NCBI GenBank assembly: GCA_900539735.1
Contig: UQDE01000002.1
Location: 1 to 64,000 of the forward strand
Origin: an uncultured Collinsella sp.
GTDB taxonomy: Bacteria > Actinomycetota > Coriobacteriia > Coriobacteriales > Coriobacteriaceae
DNA length: 64,000 nucleotides
Direction of reading: 5' to 3'
The position numbers and the translations under genes are program-made. The notes under the pieces were generated by a model. That model had not been told where the DNA came from, did not search any database, and saw nothing but the letters and a program-made list of their open reading frames with translations. Of this stretch, positions 16,883 through 26,420 are shown piece by piece. The first letter of the stretch is position 1; each line of letters starts with the position of its first letter.

Positions 16883-19564
16883 ATGCAAAAGGAATACCTG
16901 TCCGCCGCGGCGGAGGTGCTCAGCGACCAGGGTGTCGATGAGAACCTCGGCCTGAGCGACGACGAGGCGTCGTCGCGCCTCGCTAAGACAGGCCCTAACA
17001 AGCTCGAGGAAGCCGAGAAGACGCCGCTGTGGAAGCGTTTCTTTGAGCAGATGGCCGATCCCATGGTCATCATGCTGATCGTTGCCGCCGTCATCAGCGC
17101 GCTCACGGGCATGGTCAAGGGCGAGCCCGACTTTGCCGATGTCGTCATCATCATGTTCGTCGTTATCGTCAACTCGGTACTGGGCGTGGTCCAGGAAGCC
17201 AAGAGCGAGGAGGCCCTCGAGGCCCTGCAGGAGATGAGCGCGGCGCAGTCCAAGGTGCTGCGCGACGGCAAGCTCGTGCATCTGCCGAGCGCCGAGCTCG
17301 TGCCCGGCGACGTGATCATGCTCGAGGCGGGCGACTCCGTCCCGGCCGACTGCCGCGTCCTCGAGAGCGCCACGATGAAGATCGAAGAGGCCGCACTGAC
17401 CGGCGAGTCCGTGCCGGTCGAGAAACACGCCAACGTGATCGAGCTTGCCGCGGGCACCGACGACGTGCCGCTCGGCGACCGCAAGAACATGTGCTACATG
17501 GGCTCCACCGTGGTGTACGGCCGTGGTCGCGCCGTCGTGGTCGGCACCGGCATGAACACCGAGATGGGCAAGATCGCTGGCGCCCTGGCCGAGGCCAAGG
17601 AAGAGCTCACGCCGTTGCAGGTGAAGCTCGCCGAGCTCAGCCGCATCCTTACCATCATGGTGATCGTCATCTGCGTCGTCATCTTTGGCGTTGATATCCT
17701 CCGCCACGGCGTGGGCAACGTCCTTACCGACCCGACTGCCCTGCTCGATACCTTTATGGTTGCCGTCTCGCTCGCCGTCGCCGCTATCCCCGAGGGCTTG
17801 GTCGCCGTCGTGACCATCGTCCTTTCGCTCGGCGTGACCAAGATGGCCAAGCGCCAGGCGATCATCCGCAAGCTTTCTGCTGTCGAGACACTCGGCTGCA
17901 CGCAGACCATCTGCTCCGACAAGACCGGCACCCTTACCCAGAACAAGATGACTGTCGTCAAGCACGAGCTCGCTGCGCCCAAGGAGAAGTTCTTGGCCGG
18001 TATGGCACTGTGCTCCGATGCCCAGTGGGACGAGGAGCTGGGCGAGGCCGTGGGCGAGCCGACCGAGTGTGCACTTGTCAACGATGCCGGCAAGGCTGGT
18101 CTTACTGGTTTGACTGCCGAGCACCCGCGCGTGGGCGAGGCCCCGTTCGACTCGGGCCGCAAGATGATGTCCGTGGTCGTCGAGACCCTGGATGGCGAGT
18201 ACGAGCAGTACACCAAGGGCGCGCCCGACGTGGTGATCGGCCTGTGCACCCATATCTACGAGGGCGAAAAGGTCGTCCCGCTGACCGAGGAGCGTCGCGC
18301 CGAGCTCGTGGCCGCCAACAAGGCCATGGCCGACGAGGCCCTGCGCGTGCTGGCGCTGGCAAGCCGCACTTACACCGAGGTCCCGAGCGACTGCAGCCCC
18401 GCTGCGCTCGAGCACGACCTGGTCTTCTGCGGCCTATCCGGCATGATTGACCCTGTCCGCCCCGAGGTCGCCGACGCCATCCGCGAGGCCCACGATGCCG
18501 GTATCCGCACCGTCATGATCACGGGCGACCACATCGACACCGCCGTGGCCATCGCCAAGCAGCTGGGCATCGTCACCGATCGCAGCCATGCCATCACCGG
18601 TGCCGACCTCGATCGCATGAGCGACGAGGAACTCGACGCGCACGTCGAGGACTACGGCGTGTACGCCCGCGTCCAGCCCGAGCACAAGACACGCATCGTC
18701 GAGGCTTGGAAGTCGCGCGACCAGATCGTGGCCATGACGGGCGACGGCGTCAACGACGCCCCGTCCATCAAGCGCGCCGACATCGGCGTCGGTATGGGCA
18801 TCACCGGCACCGACGTCACCAAGAACGTTGCCGACATGGTGCTTGCCGACGACAACTTCGCCACCATCATCGGTGCCTGCGAAGAGGGCCGTCGCATCTA
18901 CGACAACATCCGCAAGGTCATCCAGTTCCTGCTTTCGGCCAACCTTGCTGAGGTGTTCTCGGTGTTTATCGCCACGCTCATCGGCTTTACCATCTTCCAG
19001 CCGGTGCAGCTGCTGTGGGTGAACCTGGTCACCGACTGTTTCCCCGCGCTCGCGCTGGGCATGGAGGATGCCGAGGGCGACATCATGAAGCGCAAGCCGC
19101 GCAACGCCAAGGACGGCGTCTTTGCCGGACATATGGGTCTGGACTGCGTGGTCCAGGGCCTGATCATCACCGTGCTGGTGCTGGCGAGCTTCTTTGTGGG
19201 CGTGTACTTTGACATGGGCTACATCCACATCGCCGATATGATCGCCGGCAATGCCGACGAGGAAGGCGTGATGATGGCGTTCATCACGCTCAACATGGTC
19301 GAGATTTTCCACTGCTTCAATATGCGCAGCCGTCGTGCGTCGCTGTTCACCATGAAGAAGCAGAACAAGTGGCTGTGGGCTTCCGCCGCGCTGGCACTGG
19401 TGCTGACGGTGATCGTGACCGTGCAGCCGACGCTTGCCGAGATGTTCTTCGGCCCTGTGACGCTTGAGCTCAAGGGCGTTCTTGCCGCGCTGGGCCTGGC
19501 CTTCCTGATCATCCCGCTGATGGAGATCTACAAGGCGATCATGCGCGCGGTCGAGAAGGAGTAG
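16883..19564 (+). CDS. P2A-type calcium (or manganese) transporting ATPase
   Basis: An 893-residue P-type ATPase that exports divalent cations from the cytoplasm. It has the N-terminal cation-ATPase domain, actuator motif TGES (173-176), phosphorylation motif DKTGTLT (Asp346) and hinge MTGDGVNDAPS. Residues lining both SERCA calcium sites are present: PEGL in M4, SANLAEV (Asn and Glu) in M5, NLVTDCFPALALG (Asn, Thr, Asp) in M6 and NMVEIFHCFN (Glu) in M8. That argues for a two-site Ca2+ pump, although related bacterial pumps also move Mn2+. AGGAGGGG precedes ATG 16883 and may be masked by leader structure. Ten helices are expected. Confidence 0.9.
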   Translation: MQKEYLSAAAEVLSDQGVDENLGLSDDEASSRLAKTGPNKLEEAEKTPLWKRFFEQMADPMVIMLIVAAVISALTGMVKGEPDFADVVIIMFVVIVNSVLGVVQEAKSEEALEALQEMSAAQSKVLRDGKLVHLPSAELVPGDVIMLEAGDSVPADCRVLESATMKIEEAALTGESVPVEKHANVIELAAGTDDVPLGDRKNMCYMGSTVVYGRGRAVVVGTGMNTEMGKIAGALAEAKEELTPLQVKLAELSRILTIMVIVICVVIFGVDILRHGVGNVLTDPTALLDTFMVAVSLAVAAIPEGLVAVVTIVLSLGVTKMAKRQAIIRKLSAVETLGCTQTICSDKTGTLTQNKMTVVKHELAAPKEKFLAGMALCSDAQWDEELGEAVGEPTECALVNDAGKAGLTGLTAEHPRVGEAPFDSGRKMMSVVVETLDGEYEQYTKGAPDVVIGLCTHIYEGEKVVPLTEERRAELVAANKAMADEALRVLALASRTYTEVPSDCSPAALEHDLVFCGLSGMIDPVRPEVADAIREAHDAGIRTVMITGDHIDTAVAIAKQLGIVTDRSHAITGADLDRMSDEELDAHVEDYGVYARVQPEHKTRIVEAWKSRDQIVAMTGDGVNDAPSIKRADIGVGMGITGTDVTKNVADMVLADDNFATIIGACEEGRRIYDNIRKVIQFLLSANLAEVFSVFIATLIGFTIFQPVQLLWVNLVTDCFPALALGMEDAEGDIMKRKPRNAKDGVFAGHMGLDCVVQGLIITVLVLASFFVGVYFDMGYIHIADMIAGNADEEGVMMAFITLNMVEIFHCFNMRSRRASLFTMKKQNKWLWASAALALVLTVIVTVQPTLAEMFFGPVTLELKGVLAALGLAFLIIPLMEIYKAIMRAVEKE

Positions 19565-19587
19565 GTCGAAAGGCCATCCTTCCCACC

Positions 19588-19681
19588 GGCCCGACCGCCT
19601 GCGGGGTTTCTTCTTCGCTGGTCCTCGCGCTTCGCGCTGCGGGATCGCTCAGAAGAAACCCCTCCCGGCGGGCGGGCCTTC
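19588..19681. repeat. Long GC-rich inverted repeat after the ATPase gene
   Basis: GGGGTTTCTTCT and AGAAGAAACCCC are perfect 12-bp arms. They are extended outward, imperfectly, by GGCCCGACCGCC and GGCGGGCGGGCC, around an inner segment with its own CGCGCTTCGCG palindrome. The whole is over 90 bases. It lies between the ATPase stop and a separate, ordinary terminator at 19721, so termination alone does not need it. Confidence 0.6.
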
Positions 19682-19720
19682 GGATGACCTCTCGGGACCG
19701 TAAGCTGAGGAAAAGTTTGT

Positions 19721-19754
19721 GAGCTGGTCGGGCTTTGCCCGGCCAGCTCTTTTT
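19721..19754 (+). terminator. Terminator after the ATPase gene
   Basis: GAGCTGGTCGGGC pairs with GCCCGGCCAGCTC (one G-U) followed by TTTTT. A possible rsgA promoter, TTGCCC (19735-19740) and TAAAAT (19759-19764), overlaps it. Confidence 0.85.
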
Positions 19755-19802
19755 GATTTAAAATACCTGCTCAGTTGTGATTTGTGGTGCTGGGAGGCGC
19801 TT

Positions 19803-20987
19803 GTGGGCAAGGCGAAGGCTAAAGCGAAGAAAAAGACGACGGGGGCGCGGGCTAAGCGTGACCGTCGTCGGAAGCTCGCGACCGAAGCGCCCGTGTCTGC
19901 CGAGGAGTTGTTGGCGAGCGTACCGGGGCTCGATGCGCTGCAGGATGTTCCGGCGTTTGATGACCTGCCGGTCGATGAAGCCCAGCAGACTGCCTTTGAT
20001 GATTTCTGCACACATACCGAGGAGCCCGAGCAGATGCGGCTTGGCGCCGTGGTGCGCTTGGATCGCGGGTTTCCGCTGGTGGCGACTGCCGACGACACCT
20101 TTCGCGCCGAGCATGCCGTGGGGTTTGCCAAATCGCGCGGCGAGGATGAGGTCCTGCTGCCTGCCGTGGGAGACCGTGTGGCGGTGCGCCGCGCTCCCGG
20201 GCACGATATGGGCGTGATTGAGTGCGTGCTGCCGCGCCGTACGAGCTTTGAGCGTTGGCGCGGCCGTGCCCGCGGAGAGCGCCAGGTGCTCTGCTCCAAC
20301 GTGGATAGCGTGCTAATCGTGCAGGCGCTCGGTGCCGGCGAGGTGCTGCTCGACCGCGTGGCGCGCTCGCTGGTGTTGGCGCTCGACTGCGATGCCGAGC
20401 CGGTGGTGGTGCTCACCAAAGCTGACCGCTGCGATGCCGAGGAGCTCGAGTGCGATCTGGACCGCGTGCGCCGCCTGGTGGGTCCGGACGTGCGCGTGAT
20501 CGTGACGTCCTCTGCCGAGGGGCGCGGCCTGGACGAGGTTCGTTCCTGCGTGCCTGCCGGGAGCTGCGCCATGATTCTGGGCGAGTCGGGTGCCGGCAAG
20601 TCGACGCTGCTCAATGCGCTGCTGGGCCACGATACGTTGGCGACTGGCGGTGTGCGCGAACGCGACGACCAGGGCCGTCACACTACCGTTGCGCGCGTGA
20701 TGGTGGCACTGCCGGGCGACGCCGGCGTGATCGCCGATGCCCCGGGCCTGCGCAGCCTACCGCTCGTGGGTCACGAGCGGGGTCTGGCGCGCGCCTTCCC
20801 CGAGATTGTCGAGGCATCGCGCGCGTGCCGATTTGGCGATTGCACGCATACCCATGAGCCGGGTTGCGCCGTTCGCGAGGCCGAGGACGCCGGGCAGATC
20901 GACAGCCTGCGTCTGGAAACGTTCCAAAACCTGGCGTCATCCATGCGCGTGAGCGCCCAAATGCTCGATCCCGATGTCCATCTGTAA
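19803..20987 (+). CDS. rsgA: Ribosome small subunit-dependent GTPase RsgA
   Basis: A circularly permuted GTPase that assists late 30S maturation. The 394 residues carry an N-terminal basic extension (GKAKAKAKKKTTGARAKRDRRR), an OB-fold, then the permuted G-motifs: LTKADRCD (G4), a GESGAGKST P-loop near residue 260, and a DQGRHTT switch. The C-terminal zinc knuckle is CRFGDCTHTHEPGCAV. GTG 19803 is chosen because GGGAGG lies about eight bases upstream; the open frame to 19719 crosses a terminator hairpin. N-terminus is longer than in Escherichia coli RsgA and basic, consistent with rRNA binding. Confidence 0.92.
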   Translation: MGKAKAKAKKKTTGARAKRDRRRKLATEAPVSAEELLASVPGLDALQDVPAFDDLPVDEAQQTAFDDFCTHTEEPEQMRLGAVVRLDRGFPLVATADDTFRAEHAVGFAKSRGEDEVLLPAVGDRVAVRRAPGHDMGVIECVLPRRTSFERWRGRARGERQVLCSNVDSVLIVQALGAGEVLLDRVARSLVLALDCDAEPVVVLTKADRCDAEELECDLDRVRRLVGPDVRVIVTSSAEGRGLDEVRSCVPAGSCAMILGESGAGKSTLLNALLGHDTLATGGVRERDDQGRHTTVARVMVALPGDAGVIADAPGLRSLPLVGHERGLARAFPEIVEASRACRFGDCTHTHEPGCAVREAEDAGQIDSLRLETFQNLASSMRVSAQMLDPDVHL

Positions 20988-21004
20988 TTGATTTTTCCTA
21001 TGAC

Positions 21005-21039
21005 AGCCGTCTCCCAACTGTTCGGGAGACGGCTTTTTT
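21005..21039 (+). terminator. rsgA terminator
   Basis: AGCCGTCTCCC and GGGAGACGGCT form an 11-bp stem with an 8-base loop, then TTTTTT. In the rest of the gap before the pilus operon, TTGACA (21138-21143) is a possible -35 without a clear -10. Confidence 0.92.
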
Positions 21040-21239
21040 GCTGCGGAAAAGCCTCGAAGCATGCAGCTTGCTGACGTGCTGACCAAAACCTTGCCACGAG
21101 CTTGACGGGCTGGTTAGTTTTTGGTCAGCGATTGGTTTGACATCGAAAACCAAGATCGCGATTGCGCCGCTTTGCGCTCTGACCGCCCAGACAATGGTGG
21201 TACGGGCATTCGCCCGGCACTGCCATGAGAGGAGCGGCC

Positions 21240-21899
21240 GTGAACAAGAGCAAGCGCATCGCCATCAGTCTGCTCGCGGGCGTGCTCGCTGCTCTGCTCT
21301 GCATGGTTTACGGCTCGTCGATCCGCTCGCAAGCCGAACAGGTCCAGGCTGAGACCTTGGCCAAGTACGGTGGCGATCGCGTCGAGGTATGCGTCGCGGC
21401 GCGTGATATCGATGTGGGCGAGACCCTCGATGAGACCAATGTCATAACCCAAGAATGGCTGACGAGTCTGCTGCCGCGTGACGCGGCGACCGAGCTGCGC
21501 CAGGTGCGCGGCGACGTGACGACTTCGCGTATTCCCAAAAACGCCGTGATCTGCAATGTCTACACCAAGGCCGAGAGCCACAAGCTCGAGGTGCCTAAGG
21601 GCAAAGTCGCCGTTTCGGTGGCGGTCGATGCCGAGCACTCGGTCGGCGGTGCTGCGGGCGTGGGCAGCTACGTGGATGTGTATGTGCAAAAAGACGGCGT
21701 AACCGATCGACTGTGCGGCGCGTACGTGATCGATACCAGTGAGGATTCCGGTGCCACGCGCGAGGGCAAGATCGAATGGGTGACGCTGGCGGCTGACCCC
21801 GAAGACGTCAAGGAACTGCTGGGAGCCTCGGGCAAGGGAACGGTCAGCTTGACGATTCCCGCCACGGCGCGCGGCAAAAAGAGCGGAGGCGACAAGTGA
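21240..21899 (+). CDS. cpaB: SAF-domain pilus assembly protein CpaB/RcpC-like
   Basis: First gene of the Tad/Flp pilus locus. The 219 residues have one N-terminal membrane helix (AISLLAGVLAALLCMVYG) followed by a SAF domain (VEVCVAARDIDVGETLDETNVI) and an RcpC-like region (KVAVSVAVDAEHSVGGAAGVGSYVDVYV). Family members sit in the envelope and are thought to support secretin or pilus assembly. GTG 21240 is preferred because AGAGGAG lies 7 bases before it; ATG 21225 lacks a ribosome site. The stop overlaps the next start. Confidence 0.82.
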   Translation: MNKSKRIAISLLAGVLAALLCMVYGSSIRSQAEQVQAETLAKYGGDRVEVCVAARDIDVGETLDETNVITQEWLTSLLPRDAATELRQVRGDVTTSRIPKNAVICNVYTKAESHKLEVPKGKVAVSVAVDAEHSVGGAAGVGSYVDVYVQKDGVTDRLCGAYVIDTSEDSGATREGKIEWVTLAADPEDVKELLGASGKGTVSLTIPATARGKKSGGDK

Positions 21900-23548
21900 T
21901 GAAGGCGATCTGGCTTGCGTGCTGCGCGTGCGGCGATTACGGGCTGTTGCAGCGGGAAGTCGAGGGCCGTGATGCGGGTGCACAGGTGCTTCGCGTAGGT
22001 GACCTGGACGGGCTGGTTTCCATGGCTCGGGCGTTTCCGTCGCGCCGCGGGGCTGCCATCATCGCGGCGTCTCTGTTTGATACCGAAGATGTGCGCAAGA
22101 CTGTTGCGCGCCTGACGGCCGAAGGCCGCGTGAGTCGCGTGGTCGTGTTGATAGAAGCACTCGATCCGTCGGATATCGAGGGGCTGTTTCGCGCAGGGGC
22201 GACCGAGGTCATCGCTGCGCACAGTATATGCGGCAACGGGTGCGCGGGCGAGGGAGCGGTTGATTCCGATCGGCGCATGACGATTGAGCCCGATGCTTTT
22301 GTTGATAGGGAATCCGGGGCGCCTCGCGCTACAAGAGGCCCGCGTGTTGATGATTATGGAAAAGCGGAAGCCGAGCATGGTCGGCGCCCCCGGAACCCCC
22401 TTGTATACGATGACGCTGGAGGGCCGGCGCAGCATGCTGGCGATTCCCCGGCTGTAGATATGGGATACGTGCACGGCGTGAATCTGGTGGATGAACTCGA
22501 CGAAGTTGAGGGCTTTGCCGGGTGCGGCGAGTTGTCGCTGATGCAGCATGAGCAGATTGCACAGAACGAGCCTGCCTCGCAGACCGAACAAGCTGCCATG
22601 CCGGCTTGGACGCAGCGTGTGGTTGCGGCGGAGGAGACGGGGACGCTGTCACCGACGCCCGCCCCGCCGCCTCCGATGCCGCCGGCAGACGCTGCCGCTT
22701 CGCCGCATCGAGCTCCGGTCATCTGCGCCATTTCGGGCTCGGGCGGTTGCGGCAAGTCGACGATCGTTGCCACCATGGCACACACATCGTCGCTGTTGGG
22801 CTTGCGTGCCGCCGTGCTCGACCTGGACCTGATGTTTGGAAACCTTTACGACTTGTTAGGCGTCGATGCTCCGCGCGATATGGCGGCACTTATCGAGCCG
22901 TCGGCGGCGGGCGCGCTCACCGAGCCGGATATCGTAGCCGCATCGATGCGCGTGGCGCCGGGCGTTACGCTCTGGGGTCCCGTCGCGGCGCCCGAGCAAG
23001 CCGAGCTCATGGCACGTCCGGTGGAGCTACTGCTTGATGTCCTGCGTCGCGAATCCGACGTGGTCTTTATCGATACCTCGGTCTTTTGGGGCGACGCCGT
23101 GGCGGCTGCGGTGGCGGCGAGCGACCGTTGCCTGGTCGTTGGCGATGCGGCGGTGTCGTCCGCGACATCGGCGTCGCGCGTCATTGAACTGGCAAGTCGA
23201 GTAGGTGTGCCGCGCACGCGCATGAGCGCCGTGTTCAACCGGTTCGGTGCGCGCGGGGCAGACGAGGATGTTGCCATGCGCTTTGAGATTGCCTGTGCGT
23301 TGAGCTCCAAGATTCGTATCGCCGATGGCGGGCAGGATCTCGCCGCGCTCATGGCGTTTGGGCGCGCTGACGAGGCAGTGGGGCAGACCAGCGCTTTTGC
23401 GACCAGCGTGCGCGAGGCCACGCGCGAGATGCTCGTGGAACTGGGGTGCGCCGTCGGCCCTTGGGGCGATATGGTCGCCGACCGTGCAATGCGCACCGAA
23501 CGCCCGCGTATCCGCCTTCCCTGGTCGCGCGAGGGTGATCAGCGATGA
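21899..23548 (+). CDS. cpaE: CpaE/TadZ-like pilus localisation ATPase
   Basis: A 549-residue protein with three parts. The first ~120 residues look like a degenerate receiver domain (VVVLIEALDPSDIEGLFRAGATEVIAAH). A ~140-residue linker, poorly conserved and Pro/Ala-rich near its end, follows. Last is a MinD/ParA-type ATPase with a deviant Walker A (SGSGGCGKST, about 280-289) and AVLDLDLMFGN. TadZ/CpaE proteins place the Tad machine at the pole or membrane. The start ATG overlaps the cpaB stop (GTGATG; GTG 21896 is an alternative), and its own stop overlaps the next start by four bases. Confidence 0.85.
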   Translation: MKAIWLACCACGDYGLLQREVEGRDAGAQVLRVGDLDGLVSMARAFPSRRGAAIIAASLFDTEDVRKTVARLTAEGRVSRVVVLIEALDPSDIEGLFRAGATEVIAAHSICGNGCAGEGAVDSDRRMTIEPDAFVDRESGAPRATRGPRVDDYGKAEAEHGRRPRNPLVYDDAGGPAQHAGDSPAVDMGYVHGVNLVDELDEVEGFAGCGELSLMQHEQIAQNEPASQTEQAAMPAWTQRVVAAEETGTLSPTPAPPPPMPPADAAASPHRAPVICAISGSGGCGKSTIVATMAHTSSLLGLRAAVLDLDLMFGNLYDLLGVDAPRDMAALIEPSAAGALTEPDIVAASMRVAPGVTLWGPVAAPEQAELMARPVELLLDVLRRESDVVFIDTSVFWGDAVAAAVAASDRCLVVGDAAVSSATSASRVIELASRVGVPRTRMSAVFNRFGARGADEDVAMRFEIACALSSKIRIADGGQDLAALMAFGRADEAVGQTSAFATSVREATREMLVELGCAVGPWGDMVADRAMRTERPRIRLPWSREGDQR

Positions 23549-24873
23549 GCCTGCAAACGAGGATTAAGGCTGCCGGCGCTGCAGCGGCGGCAGCGCCTGT
23601 AGATGCGGGGCGCCGCCGCGCGGTGAAACGACGCACCAAGCGCGCCGTGATGGACCGCATGGGTTACGACGAAGTGGCGCGTATCAGCGCCTATATCGAC
23701 CCGGTACTTGCCCGCTCGGAATTGCGTCCCGCGGTGGAGGCGGCGCTCAATGTTGAGGAGCCGACCGATCTCGCGACGACCGAGCGCGAGACCATCATCG
23801 ACGAGATTTTGGATGACGTGGTGGGCTTGGGGCCGTTGCAGCCGCTCATCGAGGACGATACCGTTACCGAGATCATGATCAACGGCTGCCGCTCGGCCTT
23901 CTTTGAACGCGGCGGCGTCTTGTACCCCATCGAGCATGCGTTTGAGGATGATGAGCAGATCCGTGTGCTTATCGACCGCATCATCTCGCCACTTGGCCGC
24001 CGTATCGACGAGCGCAGCCCCATCGTCAACGCCCGCCTCAAAACGGGCTATCGCGTCAACGCGGTGATTCCGCCTGTGGCGATTGACGGACCGATTCTCA
24101 CCATCCGAAAGTTCTCGGACCGCATCTGCTCGCTGGACGAGCTCGTGGGGTTGGGATCGCTGCCGCTTTGGTATGCGCAGCTGCTGTCGTGTGCGGTGTC
24201 GCTGCGACAGGACCTGGCGGTTGCGGGAGGCACGGGATCTGGTAAGACCACCCTGCTCAACGCGTTGTCATGTGAGATTTCCACCGGCGAGCGCATCGTG
24301 ACGATCGAGGACTCTGCCGAACTCAAGTTTGCGCATCATCCGCACGTGGTGCGTCTAGAGGCGCGCGAGGCTTCAATTGAGGGCGAGGGCGCGGTGACGA
24401 TCCGCGACCTGGTGACCAATGCCCTGCGCATGCGCCCCGACCGCATCGTGGTGGGCGAGGTGCGCGGTGCCGAGTGCTGCGACATGTTGCAGGCCATGAA
24501 CACGGGCCACGACGGGTCGCTCACCACGCTTCATGCGGGTTCCGAGCAGGAGACCGTGGTGCGTCTGACGTTGCTTGCACGTTATGGCATCGATCTGCCG
24601 AGCGAGCTCATCGAGGAGCAGATTGCCATGGCGCTCGACGGCATCGTGATGTCCGAGCGCCACGCCGATGGCAGGCGTTTCGTCTCCTCGTATTCGGGGG
24701 TGCGTCGCGCCGCGTCGGGCGGCGTAGAGCTCGAGCGCTATGTGACTTTCGATGCCGCCGAGCGCACCTGGACGCTTGACCGCGAGCCGCCGTTTATCGC
24801 AGAAGGCCTGCGGTCGGGGACGCTCACACAAGAGGAGGTGGACGAATGGAGGTCGCTGTGCCCCTCGTCGTAG
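23545..24873 (+). CDS. cpaF: Tad pilus assembly ATPase CpaF/TadA
   Basis: Secretion/pilus motor ATPase of the VirB11/PulE superfamily that powers Flp pilus extension. The 442 residues show an N-terminal domain, VTEIMINGC, Walker A GGTGSGKTTLLNAL (near 227-240), an Asp box (IVTIEDSAELKF), Walker B DRIVVGEVRG and the His box NTGHDGSLTTLHA. All catalytic motifs are intact. ATGA overlap with cpaE and a 28-base overlap with the following TadB gene indicate tight translational coupling. Confidence 0.93.
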   Translation: MSLQTRIKAAGAAAAAAPVDAGRRRAVKRRTKRAVMDRMGYDEVARISAYIDPVLARSELRPAVEAALNVEEPTDLATTERETIIDEILDDVVGLGPLQPLIEDDTVTEIMINGCRSAFFERGGVLYPIEHAFEDDEQIRVLIDRIISPLGRRIDERSPIVNARLKTGYRVNAVIPPVAIDGPILTIRKFSDRICSLDELVGLGSLPLWYAQLLSCAVSLRQDLAVAGGTGSGKTTLLNALSCEISTGERIVTIEDSAELKFAHHPHVVRLEAREASIEGEGAVTIRDLVTNALRMRPDRIVVGEVRGAECCDMLQAMNTGHDGSLTTLHAGSEQETVVRLTLLARYGIDLPSELIEEQIAMALDGIVMSERHADGRRFVSSYSGVRRAASGGVELERYVTFDAAERTWTLDREPPFIAEGLRSGTLTQEEVDEWRSLCPSS

Positions 24874-25772
24874 GGGGTTTGGCAGGGTTTTCTGTTGCGA
24901 CGGCGTGCGGGGCGGAACCTCGTGTGCCGCAGGTACCGCCGGCGGAGCTGACGCGTCAGGCGCTCGAGACGGTGGCAGAGAAACTGCCGCGTGAGCTGGT
25001 GGAAAACGATCTGCTGAAAAAGATCGCCCGTTCGTGGGCATCGCTGGCTCCGGCGCATCGCCTTGGCCTCGTGATCGAAGATGCTTCGGGGCGCTTGGCG
25101 TTTCTGCTGCTATCGAGCGGTGTCTGCTGCGTTTTACTAACGATGGTGTCGTTATCGCCCCTCGGATTTGCCTTGGGACTTGTTGCTCCGATTGCTGTTG
25201 GCGCCGCTCGGGATGGCTTTGAGAGCCGGCGCGAGCAACACGATGCGGAAGAGGCCATGCCCGAGGCGTTTACCGCACTATCCATGTCGCTTGCCTCGGG
25301 ACATTCGCTGGCCCAGGGCATGCGCTTTGTGGGCGCTCATGCGCAAGAACCGGTGCATACCGAGTTTTTGCGGGTGGCGGCGGCGATCGATTGCGGCATC
25401 TCGGCGACCGATGCGCTCGATGACTTGCTCGTGCGCATCGACGCCCCCGGTCTTTCGCTTGTGACCTTGGCGCTTAAGGTGTCACAGCGCACCGGCGCTC
25501 CGCTTGCCGACTTACTGTCCGAGGCGTCGAGCATGGTGGGGGAGCGCATTGAGCTCAAGCGCCGCTTGGATGTCAAGACGTCGCAGGCTCGCATGTCGGC
25601 GCATATGGTCGCGGCGATGCCGGCGGGCATGTGCGCGGTGTTGGCGCTGCTTTCGGCAGATTTTCGTCGCGGTCTTGCGACGCCTGCCGGCGCGGGCGCT
25701 GTGGTGCTGGGTCTTGCCCTCAACGCCGTTGCTCTGGTGGTTATCAGGCGCATTATGCGGGTGGAGCTATGA
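24846..25772 (+). CDS. tadB: Tad pilus inner-membrane platform protein TadB
   Basis: A 308-residue type II secretion F-domain protein forming the membrane platform with TadC. It has hydrophobic segments near residues 85-120 (FLLLSSGVCCVLLTMVSL, PLGFALGLVAPIAVG) and 255-305, with the cytoplasmic F domain between (MPEAFTALSMSLASGHSLAQGMRFV, the conserved SL-SGHSL motif). ATG 24846 lies inside the end of cpaF; GTG 24858 is an alternative that would shorten the overlap. Confidence 0.85.
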   Translation: MEVAVPLVVGGLAGFSVATACGAEPRVPQVPPAELTRQALETVAEKLPRELVENDLLKKIARSWASLAPAHRLGLVIEDASGRLAFLLLSSGVCCVLLTMVSLSPLGFALGLVAPIAVGAARDGFESRREQHDAEEAMPEAFTALSMSLASGHSLAQGMRFVGAHAQEPVHTEFLRVAAAIDCGISATDALDDLLVRIDAPGLSLVTLALKVSQRTGAPLADLLSEASSMVGERIELKRRLDVKTSQARMSAHMVAAMPAGMCAVLALLSADFRRGLATPAGAGAVVLGLALNAVALVVIRRIMRVEL

Positions 25773-26410
25773 GCGCCCCGGTTGCAGTTGCGGCTTGCCT
25801 GTGCGCCCTGAGTGTATTTGTCGCGACGGGTTTGGATCGGGCGGATGCACGCAAGATCGCAGGGGCCTGCAAGCGCGAGGCGGTGCTGGTCGCTGCCGCG
25901 GGTCGCTCGGTGGTCGATGCCCTGACCGCGCGAGTGAAGGGCGCGGTTGGAGCGGGCGGCCCGGCGCGAGTGTCGCTTGGCGAAGTGTCCGAGATGATCG
26001 ATGTTGTGCGCTTGGGTCTTTCGGCCGGTCTTTCGTTTGATGCGGCGCTTGAGATTTTCTGCGCCAACCGCCGGTCAGTGCTGGCTCTTCGCCTTGAGCG
26101 GGCCTGCATGGCGTGGCAGGTGGGCGTGGGCACGCGTGAGGACGAGTTGTTGGCCGCCGCGCGCGACCTGGACGTGCGAGCGCTCGAGACCTTTGCCATT
26201 ACGGTGGGGCAGGCACTCGCCCTGGGTGCCCCACTTGCCGAGACGCTGGCCGCTCAAAGTCGCGAGATCCGTGCGGCTCATCGCGCCGCGGTCGAGCGCG
26301 AGATTGAGCGTGCGCCCGTCAAGCTGCTGATTCCCACCGGCACGCTCATCTTGCCGGCGTTGCTTCTGTCCATATTGGGCCCGCTGCTGGGAGCAGGCGG
26401 GATGATGTAG
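25769..26410 (+). CDS. tadC: Tad pilus inner-membrane platform protein TadC
   Basis: A second type II secretion F-domain protein, 213 residues, shorter than most TadC (about 280-320). It has an N-terminal helix (PVAVAACLCALSVFVATGL), the F-domain motif RLGLSAGLSFDAALEIFC, and a C-terminal helix (LIPTGTLILPALLLSILGPLL). ATG 25769 overlaps the tadB stop as ATGA. The open frame upstream to 25631 is inside tadB and not used. Confidence 0.82.
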   Translation: MSAPVAVAACLCALSVFVATGLDRADARKIAGACKREAVLVAAAGRSVVDALTARVKGAVGAGGPARVSLGEVSEMIDVVRLGLSAGLSFDAALEIFCANRRSVLALRLERACMAWQVGVGTREDELLAAARDLDVRALETFAITVGQALALGAPLAETLAAQSREIRAAHRAAVEREIERAPVKLLIPTGTLILPALLLSILGPLLGAGGMM

Positions 26411-26420
26411 GGAGGAATAC

